Assembly (NCBI RefSeq): GCF_029784155.1
Contig: NW_026597189.1
Location: 1-64,000, forward strand
Source of the DNA: Uranotaenia lowii
Taxonomy: Eukaryota; Arthropoda; Insecta; Diptera; Culicidae
Length of the DNA: 64,000 nucleotides
Reading direction: 5' to 3'
This document shows positions 55,725 through 64,000 of the stretch, one piece after another. A program made the translations under genes and the position numbers. How positions within the stretch are numbered: position 1 is the first letter of the stretch; the number at the start of each line of letters is the position of its first letter. Under the pieces are notes generated by a model, which ran no database searches, had not been told where the DNA came from, and saw nothing but the letters and a program-made list of their open reading frames with translations.

Positions 55725-55943
55725 CAAGGTGGGTATATATTCAGGAGGTGTTCCCGAATAACGAATTCCCGATTCAGCCATTTTGGCTATGTAGGCTATG
55801 CAACTATACGGAACTCATGAAGTTTGTTTACCAACAAACCACAGAAAAGCTGAGCAAAAAATAAACAAACTCATTGAGAGCCCCGCTCACTTCTCGCCTA
55901 CTTACTGTAAAAGTCGGGGAACCTAGTGTATCTAAGAACCTTG
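55725..55943 (-). mobile_element. 219-bp mini-element, reverse copy
   Basis: Near-perfect reverse complement of 55483-55701, of the same length. It has its own 8-bp target duplication GTATCCGC (55717-55724 and 55944-55951). Two independent insertions in opposite orientation explain the apparent giant palindrome. Confidence 0.8.
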
Positions 55944-55951
55944 GTATCCGC

Positions 55952-56912
55952 TATTTCGAAGCTGCGCTGCTGCCAGTGTTCCGAAAATCACTCAATTCTC
56001 ATGAGAGAGACCGAAACTTTTTCAACAGCGAAAGCAAAACCTAAATTGTCGGTTGGTTTATCTCCCAGCGGGGCAAAGATTGTGTTCGACAGCGCTGCTC
56101 CGAGAATCAAAGAAATAAAATTTGAAAGAGAGACGTTCCTTCTCCAGTTGGAATTCTCAACTGATTGAGGAGCTACCTGATTTTCAGTTTCTTTTTTCAC
56201 TCGATAACTTTTCTTGCTCACTCACTCACTCACTCATTCATTTACTGATCGATGATCGACTGCTGTCTGCCTGATACATCTTGCTTTGTTGTTGCTGTTG
56301 TTGGGGAGGACCAACATAGCCATTCAAACACGCACGCAGTGTATCTGCCGCTATGGTAGAAAGTACGCAGGCCGTATGAACCGATGTAAGGCCGCATTGA
56401 TTGAATTTGAGTGAGTGAGTGAGTGGATTTTCGAATTGGATCTTGTATCAGTAAGTGCCTCAATCACTTCTGATACACCAGGTAGTGCGCTTGAGAGATC
56501 GACTTTGATGCGAATCCGCTTTCGCTTTTGAATCTTGTTTACATTGACTTCGCATTGTCGTTCTGCCGACGCTATAGGGAACTACAGGCAGCAGCATTCA
56601 GCTTTGAATTTTTCCAACTAGAAACTTATCCTGAGCGTTTCTTCCGAGTGATTTTCGGAACTCTGGCTGCTGCCATCTGGGGTAGTACGATGAAGCGTGA
56701 GCAACATTCTGGGTGAACGATAAATTATAGACGACTTTACATTGATTCGAGTTAAGTTTTCATAAATCTAAATGATTATGAAAAAAAAACACTCCTTTGA
56801 AAAATTTAAGTTTGTTTTCAATTAAATTAGAATAAATTAGCCTGGTAGAAGAGTCAATTCTATCTGATAGCTCCATTTTAAAATAGTCAGTTGGTCAGAA
56901 AAAATTAACATG
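55952..56912. other. Intergenic, with CACT/GAGT microsatellites
   Basis: No gene supported. (CTCA)n near 56217-56236 and (GAGT)n near 56410-56428 face each other and could pair. TTGTTGTTGCTGTTGTTGG lies near 56287. Short frames here lack family features. Confidence 0.45.
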
Positions 56913-56914
56913 TA

Positions 56915-57780
56915 CAGTCCCCCCACAATCATTAGTCACTTAACGTATCCCTCCACCACAAAATGTTCGTTTATTCGGGTGTTAGTAGACCAAATATCAA
57001 GCATTGCATGAATTTCAGTCATTAAATGCTTCCTCTTTGAGTTCAAATATGTTTTTCATTGAAATCTTGTTTAAAAATAACATAATTTACCGAAACAGTC
57101 AACGTTTTTCAAAACCACAATTATGGGTCAATATTGAAGACCGTAACAATTATAAGTCAAATTGCTTACAATTATTAGTCACATAGAAGTCCATGGCAAC
57201 ACCCGAAAATCAACATGGAAATCATCATGTTTCTGGCAAACATTCAGGGGCATTCTTTGATAGTATAAATTCCAGGGGCATTTGGGTAGAGCTATAGCAA
57301 CCAAGAAATGTTTTGCTTTGCTAGCAAAAAAGTGACCCATGATTGTGTGAAATTTGGTAGATGCTGTAACAGTTATGGGTCAATTTTATTTTGCAAATAT
57401 TATTTAAATTTCGCATTTTATTAGCTCTGTTTTATTTGTAAAATGTTAACTCGACCTTTGTGCTTATATGAGACCTATTTATTTTGTTGGAAATTTTGAA
57501 ATACCCGCATAAGGGGCTTAACGGTTCAAGATGTCAACCTTATACCATTGGAAATTTGTGCGATAGTTCAACAGGTAATAGTTAAAGTATGACAAAAACT
57601 ATTCAAACAGCGATTTTCTGTTATCAAGCGCACACATAATATTTTTAATGCATTTTGATGACACTATCGATAAATTAAAAAAATATAATATGAAATAATT
57701 TCATTCAGTTCAGCAGCAATCAGCTGTTCAAATGCTCGGTGACTAATGGTTGTGTGTGACCCATGATTGTGGGGGGACTG
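56915..57780. mobile_element. 866-bp TA-flanked element with iterated ATKRGTCA words
   Basis: Ends CAGTCCCCCCACAATCAT and ATGATTGTGGGGGGACTG, flanked by TA (56913-56914 and 57781-57782), as in Tc1/mariner-type elements. Near copies of ACAATTATKRGTCA appear about eight times inside, on both strands. No transposase frame, so non-autonomous. Confidence 0.82.
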
Positions 57781-57782
57781 TA

Positions 57783-58509
57783 AATCAATCTTTTCGTTCA
57801 TTTTTTAAAATTTTAATTTTTTCAAATTATCTGTATTGGTGTATCATATCTTTATATTAAACTTTATGCGCTTCTCGTCGGTCTGTATGCATGAACAATT
57901 TGTTACTTTAAACTATTGGATTTGTTTTAGTTGTAACATTTCATGGATACGTTATATAAAAATTTAAATAGTTTCAGCCTAAGACAGTATAAAGTGTTAA
58001 ATTTTAATTTTAATTTTTTTACGACTAGTGGTTGTATAAATTTAATTTTTAATAAAATTTCTCCAAAGAAATCATATAAGGTCTGATAAAGTACAAAACA
58101 TGATATAACCATTGAACGATGTGAATTGCATACCGTCAAAGTAAACTTAAATTGTGTATTTATCCAAGGATATATTTTTTCCATGGCATTTTTACCACCA
58201 TCAAATATCCAAATTCGCCTTATAGCTTTAAAATTATTACGCCTAATAGTATGCAGCTGCAGAAGGAAACCTAATAGAAAATATCAAAAATTTATGTTTT
58301 TTCGAATAAAAAAATTCTAGCTTACCAATTGTTGGTTCTTTCCCAAATTTTGAAGGAATGTTAATTGATTTCTTCTTTAACAAACTGCAATTGAAAATGT
58401 GCATTTGGCTTGAGTTTTCATTCAGAAATATGTGAAATACTCTGAAGAGTTTTTGGCGTAGTAAAAAATTGACCATTTTTGTTGTCCATTTGCGATGCTT
58501 CACGGAACA
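57783..58509. other. AT-rich, no gene seen
   Basis: Only short chance frames. No repeat boundaries recognised. Confidence 0.4.
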
Positions 58510-58511
58510 TA

Positions 58512-59557
58512 GGGGAGATGGGGGCATAATGGCCACCTTAAGGAAAACGGTTATTTAACCATAGAAAATAGCTATTATATGGAGGTTACATTATTGTTTC
58601 GTGTTCAGACACTTGAAAAGCCTATTCCCTAATGGGCTGAAACGTGAAAAACTAGATGAAAACGTCAAAAAATGCATTTTAAAACATTTTGCCAAAAGCT
58701 GAAAACCAGCCACTGTGGAGGCATAATGAGAACCCCCCCTGAGGCAGTATGAGCACCATTAATCAGAGCAAGATGTGCGTTTTTGCCGGGGAATCTAGCA
58801 GCGAATTCAATTCGATGAAGTCAGGTGAGTCATAGATTCATCAAACAAAGCAATAACAAAATAATCTAGGTCTGTTTGTAGAATACAAACAATTCACGCA
58901 CGCTCATACATTATGTGCTTTGTTCGGAGGATGATGCTACTAGCCGTATAATGTAACAATAAAAAAAATCGATCATGAATTGTGAATGGAAAAAAATCAC
59001 CTCGAACAGAAATCTAACTCTAGTCTTTTGATTACCTCTCCGACACCTTACCAATAGGCTAAATTGTCGGATGAAAACTAGTCAAGGTGTGGCGCTATAA
59101 ATCAATTTTAATTCGCTGCTAGATTCTATGGCAGAAAATGCTCATTATGCCCCGATAATATGGTGCTCTATATGCCCCTAGTCAACAAATTTAAGTAAAA
59201 ACGTGTTTTAAATTTGATAAAAGTGAAAAATCAAAAATTTAATGATGGTAAAAATTGAGAAACAATGTGTACATCATGTTGCAGTGCGTACATTATAGAT
59301 CAAGGTTATTTTAAGAACGTAAGAGCTTATTTCGTGGTGCTCAAAAATTATAATATTTTCGTAACTTGAGAACCAAGCTAGTTTTTTTTTAAATATCTCT
59401 GTAAAGATGATAAGGAGATTCCTTTTTTTGTGAAAAATTAATACTATAGGAAGTACGAAACAAATCCTCATGAAAATTTATTTAAGAAAATACGCACTTT
59501 CGTAGAAAAGCGTAGTTCTCATTATGCCTCGGGTGCTCGTTATGCCCTCATCTCCCC
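58512..59557 (+). mobile_element. 1046-bp TA-flanked element with iterated GGCATAATGAGCACC words, possible intron
   Basis: Inverted ends GGGGAGATGGGGGCATAATG and its near reverse complement CGTTATGCCCTCATCTCCCC, flanked by TA (58510-58511 and 59558-59559). Variants of GGCATAATGAG / CTCATTATGCC recur at both ends. Plus strand: ATG at 58773, 52-nt exon, GTGAGT donor at 58825, TTTGTAG acceptor to 58881 (57 nt), stop at 58932-58934. The spliced frame is 34 codons starting MCVFAGESSSEFNSMKSEYK. Only one copy is in the window, so splicing rests on motif alone. Confidence 0.7.
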
Positions 59558-59719
59558 TATACATTTTTTCCTGTAGCTCTAAATAATCTCTGAATCTTCT
59601 ACTTTAAATTTGTATCCATCATTTTCTGAAAAACCCTAACCAAATCAGAGAAAATAATGATTTATTACTAGCTAGTTTTTCCCCCTGTTTGTTTACATTT
59701 TTTGCACGCACACGATCTG

Positions 59720-60225
59720 TCAAAAATTAGCTTCGAAATCGCGAATTATATGCTTTATACTTTGGGGAACTTGACAAGCTACACATAAGGTAGGATCTTT
59801 TTTGTCCATTAAATACTCGTGGGTCAGTCTGGTGTGTCCAATGAGAAGGCGTGTAAATAACCGTCTTTCGTGAAACGATAAACGGTCAGTCCAAGTTTCG
59901 GTGGAATTCTTAATTTCTCTCAACTTATTGTTGGTGATATTGTTCCACTCCTGGGACCAATATTGGCTGATGTGTCGTTTTATCCATTTCACAGCATCTG
60001 TAGAAGGAACGACCTGTTCTGGAGGGTCCAGTCGCCCGCCAGCTACAGCAAGTTGGTCTGCTTTCTCGTTGCCTGGGATCTGTGAGTGTCCGGAGATCGA
60101 ACACAAAATAATACCTTTTTGGACGGCAATTTGGGAAATTTCGGCTATCCAGGGATGTATACCTTGCAGATTGGTATACGGCGGAGTACAAAACAGGATG
60201 AAAGGAGCTTGAAAGACACACGTAT
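59720..60225 (-). pseudogene. RNase H and C-terminal fragment of a non-LTR retrotransposon
   Basis: The minus-strand reading SISGHSQIPGNEKADQLAVA is the end of an RNase H domain, and HTRLTHEYLMDKKDPTLCVACQ with a following IKHII is the terminal Cys/His region of I/R1-type ORF2. The front of the element is missing and there is no recognisable tail, so this is a broken relic. It is different from the 9551 element. Confidence 0.7.
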
Positions 60226-60239
60226 AAATAAATTCCAAA

Positions 60240-60696
60240 CCGTTTTGTTTTTGTTTCTTTCATGGGTCGATTCACGATCGACGTTATTCCCCTTTTGTGG
60301 TGACATTTCGCACGACCTGCTTACAAAATTTTACGAATGAGAATAATGGAGTCATAAAAATCATAAAAAGCTTTTATAAAATAGTTCAACCGATGATACA
60401 TATCTTAATGGCGTTTTCCGATACAAACTGCAGGCCAGTGAAGGTTCTGCTCGCTTCAGTTGCATAGTTAGAGGCGTGTTCAGTACCTGTATTTCGCCTT
60501 TATTTATGCAATCTAAACAGAGCTGCATGTTATTTCCATCAATTTAGTGGTGTCCTGAAAAATCCTGATTTTTTTCATCGTGGTGCTCCTGATTTAAAAA
60601 AAAAACTACTTGCAGCGAAATTTTTCGTGTAGCTGCACGGTTAAGAAATTCAACTCAAAACTCAGTTCAAGGATGTAGCAAAAAACCAAGTCTCAC
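60240..60696. other. No gene seen
   Basis: Intergenic. TGGTGTCCTGAAAAATCCTGATTTTT near 60548 resembles relic ends elsewhere in the window. Confidence 0.35.
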
Positions 60697-61262
60697 ACAG
60701 CAAGAAAAATTAGTGTAAATTATTTTGATCGAAAACGATGCACAAAAACGGAACATCGATTTTGATGTAAAATTCTATCACGGTTTATTTTTTTCAAGGA
60801 TGTAATTTTTGAGGCGTGTAAATTTAGATCGAAATTTCGATCGAATCGAAATCGAATTGATTAATCAATGCACAAGATCGGTTAACAATAAAAGCCGTCG
60901 TGTAAACATACACAGGGATGTAAGTTTTAAAATTATTGATATTTTTGTTAAATATTCAGGTTTATGTTTTGTCTTTGATGATGTATCATGTATCATTTTT
61001 AATTCACACTTATTTTCAAAGCTGAACATAAAAATCACGAAAAGTGTTAGGCTGGAATTGTTGTTGCATCTGATGATTCCCAGCACGGGGATGTTTTTTG
61101 GATCAGCGTCATCAGCATCCTCGAATGGTTCCGGGACATCATAATTTTCCTTTCAGTATCACCTGCACACTGAATTGTTCTGACAAAACTTTCTCCGGAT
61201 AATCACTGTCCGGATATCAGCCACTGCGAAAAATCTGGCCTTGCTGTAATGGAGAGAAAATT
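60697..61262 (-). mobile_element. Mini-element P, copy 2 (truncated)
   Basis: The left end CACACAGCAAGAAAAATT and most of the unit match 35705-36245. The match stops just past the conserved splice acceptor (CTCCATTACAG, at 61244), so donor, first exon and far end are lost. The exon frame reads YDVPEPFEDADDADP then NIPVLGIIRCNNNSSLTL. Confidence 0.65.
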
Positions 61263-62423
61263 TTCTTATGGATTTGAATTTGGATGGAACCGGGTAATTA
61301 TGTGTTTATGTATGTGACCATACTGTAATTTCGAACAAATATGCCGAAAAAATAAAATGAAAGTTTTTACCATCTGTGTAGCCGATAATTGCAAGCGTGA
61401 TGCTCTCTCGGCCGATAGGCCTTTACGAGTCGATAATCTCTCCTTCCTTACCACACATACTCACACGACGGCTGAGCTGCCGTGCCGTGAGTGGTCGTCA
61501 GTCAGCTAACGATATTTGGCGAGATAGGTCGCGTGTCTCCCGTTCAGCCAACGGACGCGAAGCGAAACTTGCACAATGGCGTATCCTGCCAGTAGAGTTT
61601 TCAATTCGGCTGAACGGGAGCTTCGTTGTTTTTTTCATTTATCTAATTGCGTCAAGTGATTCCAAAAGTGAAGTAATGTGTGTGATTGTGGGTTTTGATT
61701 TTCTGGATTCTGGATTTTTTTTGGTATGTGTAGTTGATTTTGATGCAAATTTGAAAGAAACTGTGCAGCATTTTTTTCGAGCCCGCAAGAATGGCGGTCG
61801 GTTTATCTTAATCGATAGGTTTTGAAAATTGAATGACAAACACCTGAAGTGAGGTTCTTGGTCCGGGTAGTGTTTTTTCAACCAGATTCCTGGAGCGGGG
61901 TTGATAAAAAAGACAGTTGAAAATCAGTTAATTTTACTTTTGGATTTCAGCTATTCTGTCTCTCTTCTAGAAGGAAGCACGCGTATGGTTTATTTTCAGA
62001 TGCTGGGGTCGGTTTTTTCTCACATCGGCCAGATGTCATGGCTTGTGTTGGTTGAGTTTTTCTGTCAGCATTTATCCTGAAGTGTTTATTAAATTATGGT
62101 TGCTGTTGATTGTAACCAGTAGGTTACAAAATTTAAATTTATTTTTTTGAATCGGCACATTGAATATCGACCATTCACTTCCCCACAATTAAAACAGCAG
62201 TTTTGAACACACCTGGGCTACTGGGTGCACTCTGCGAACACGTACCGCGTACCAAGCAGCATGGCTGCTCACGTGGGAGCAACTACGCATGGAAGGAGCA
62301 AGACGCATGAGCGGGGAAAAGCGGGAAAATTTGAATAGGGCTGGATTCTTAGAGAAAAGCCCAACAATCGATCAGTGGTGCGCCATCGATCATTCGTTGT
62401 TTGAACAGGCAAGCGTGTGCATC
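61263..62423. other. Intergenic; unassigned GC-richer stretch
   Basis: 61390-61825 is GC-richer, with a 142-codon plus-strand frame that resembles no known family and may be a host 5' exon or promoter area. CCCGTTCAGCC (near 61541) and GGCTGAACGGG (near 61609) can pair. 62289-62420 has a short ATG frame cut off by the retrotransposon poly(A). None is called as a gene. Confidence 0.4.
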
Positions 62424-64000
62424 TTTTTTTTGAAAATTCTTTATTTGAAACGGCTCATACCTTTAGGCTTTAAGGAGCCAAACTCGTTTTGTTTGATTAC
62501 AATTCTGTGCTTATATCTAGTTCACTTTTTGAAGAAAAGATAGAAGATAGATAGGGAAATGTGAAAATAAAAAAAATTATAGACGAAGATCAATAGCTTT
62601 TAGGAAAAGATATATTTCGAACATGTAGTCCAAGTCCATCACAGCCAGCACATCTCTCACTGGAACATAGGGTGGTTTTCCTCGGGCCCTAAGGGAGTCT
62701 ATAAAATTCGTTCTGGCGACAAAATGGACCTCGCACGACCAAACAATATGCTCGATGTCGTGGTAACCTTGGCCGCAACTACACAAATTGCTGCCAGCAA
62801 TATCAAAACGATAGAGTACCCCGTCTAAGGAATAATGATTGGACATGAGACGGGAAAATATACGAATAAAATCCCGACTCAAGTTCAATCTATTAAACCA
62901 TGGTTTAAGGCTTACCTTTGGGATAATCGAGTGGAGCCACCGACCCATCTCATCCTCGTCCCATTTGCGCTGTCAGTTGACAAGAGAGTTTCTTCGAACC
63001 AAATAGTAAAATTCGCTGAAGACGATTTCACGGTGATACGTGTCGCCTTCCATCGCTCCCACCTTTGCCAGAGAGTCTGCCTTCTCATTGCCCACTATCG
63101 AGCAATGAGAGGGAACCCAAACAAAGGTGATGGTAAAGCGACGTTTTGATAAAGCACTCAGATTATTTCGTATCTTCTCGAGGAAGTACGGCGAGTGCTT
63201 TCCCGGTTTTATCGAATGGATTGCTTCAACAGAGCTCAGACTATCCGTTACAATATAGTATAGTGTCCACCTGGCCTTGATGCGATACTGTCCAAAGCCC
63301 AGTGAATAGCTGCTAACTCCGCTACATATACAGAGCATAGTGACTGAAGACTGTGAGAGGCGCTAGATATTTCGTTGAACACTCCAAATCCTGTTGTTTC
63401 CTCTATAAGTGATCCATCGGTAAAGTACATTTTATCAGCATCGACGTGTCTATATTTAGCTTCGAAAATTCTTGGAATCAGAAGAAGGCGATGCGAGACC
63501 GGGATTCCACGAATTTCCTGCTGCATAGACAAATCAAACTGGACAGAAGAATGATCGTAGTCTGGGCTACAAACACGAGTTGGAGAATACGAAAAAGGGT
63601 TTATCTGCATTGACATGAGGACATGGTACATAGACATAAATCTAGTTTGAAGATTTTGCTCAAGTAACCTTTCAAAATTCACAATCACCAATGGGTTCAT
63701 GACCTCACACCTGATGAGGAACCGAAGTGATAGTAGATTGAATCGATCTTTAAGAGGAAGTATTCCTGCCAAAACTTCGAGACTCATGTTATGCGTTGAG
63801 GGCATACAGCCCAGAGCGATGCGAAGACAGCGGTATTGGATACGCTCGAGTTTGATGAGGTGAGATTTGGCAGCTGACTGGAAGCAGAAGCTACCATATT
63901 CCATCACTGAGAGAATGGTTGTTCGATACAATTTTAAAAGATCTTCTGGATGGGCTCCCCACCAGGTGCCAGTGATTGATCGGAGAAAATTGATTCTTTG
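62424..64000 (-). mobile_element. I-type non-LTR retrotransposon, second copy, 3' part (continues beyond window)
   Basis: Same family as 9551-22176. The 3' poly(A) is at 62431-62424, followed by the same 3' untranslated text (ATTCTTTATTTGAAACGGC). It runs past 64000, so its 5' end is unknown. Confidence 0.88.
62577..64000 (-). pseudogene. ORF2 3' part of the second I-type copy, broken
   Basis: It aligns to the RNase H and C-terminal part of the intact ORF2 at 9713-13396. Near 63262 a 2-base gain shifts the frame within the RNase H VTDSLSS region. A TGG-to-TGA stop occurs at 62973 after NSLVN, followed by a further shift. Otherwise similarity is high (YFTDGSLIEETTGFGVFNE, FVWVPSHCSIVGNEKADSLA, CSCGQGYHDIEHIVWSC). 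It cannot make a complete protein. Confidence 0.88.

Noticed and set aside
61397..61825. 142-codon plus-strand frame as a gene
   Set aside because: No family resemblance. The second half is low complexity, and hairpin-like GC-rich text suggests regulatory or repeat DNA.
1..64000. Search for tRNA, rRNA, CRISPR or bacterial operons
   Set aside because: No cloverleaf, rRNA or regularly spaced repeat was recognised. Split genes and transposons show nuclear animal DNA.

Overview
This is nuclear DNA from an insect, most likely a mosquito or a related fly. Genes are split by short GT-AG introns, and the intact genes are ordinary animal genes. The first ~34 kb and the last ~15 kb are mostly nested and decayed transposable elements, as expected for a large, repeat-rich culicine-type genome. 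The species call is inference from gene content and repeat style.

Positions 1-35,000 are a transposon graveyard. A decayed LRPPRC/bsf gene fragment (minus strand, ~740-1665) comes first. A hAT-type element with 15-bp identical ends and an 8-bp target duplication (3599-23095) then holds several later insertions. These include a CATAAG-rich mini-element, a TTAA-flanked mini-element, a TTAGCAAA-rich mini-element and a full-length I-type non-LTR retrotransposon (9551-22176, minus). The I element was itself split inside ORF1 by a BEL/Pao LTR retrotransposon (14403-21160, plus) with identical 474-bp LTRs. After these come a ~1-kb foldback element, a second hAT (27143-31665) carrying a protein-tyrosine-phosphatase exon, and further repeats.

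Positions 35,193-48,586 form the conserved gene island. It holds PIGB (plus; 518 aa, three exons, with a 3.7-kb first intron full of repeats), NANS (minus; one-base frameshift in exon 1), DYNLT2B (minus; 146 aa), IntS10 (plus; 627 aa) and an Mpv17 family gene (minus; 198 aa). PIGB/NANS and IntS10/Mpv17 converge. DYNLT2B and IntS10 diverge across ~1.06 kb. The genes are housekeeping functions (GPI anchor assembly, sialic acid synthesis, dynein light chain, snRNA/RNA polymerase II processing, mitochondrial membrane) and do not form one pathway.

Positions 48,900-64,000 are again repeats. They include a CR1/Jockey-type non-LTR element with an intact 1006-codon reading frame, several mini-elements, a head-to-head pair of 219-bp elements, and a decayed second copy of the I-type element running off the window end.

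The most interesting signal is that at least four sequence-unrelated families of short non-autonomous elements each carry one short intron (about 57-78 nt) with good splice sites. In three families the donor and acceptor are both kept between copies. In two of those families the first exon is exactly the same length in both copies, starts with ATG, and the spliced product is a tiny open frame. A fifth family shows the same layout in a single copy. Several of these elements also carry a private short word repeated many times near their ends.
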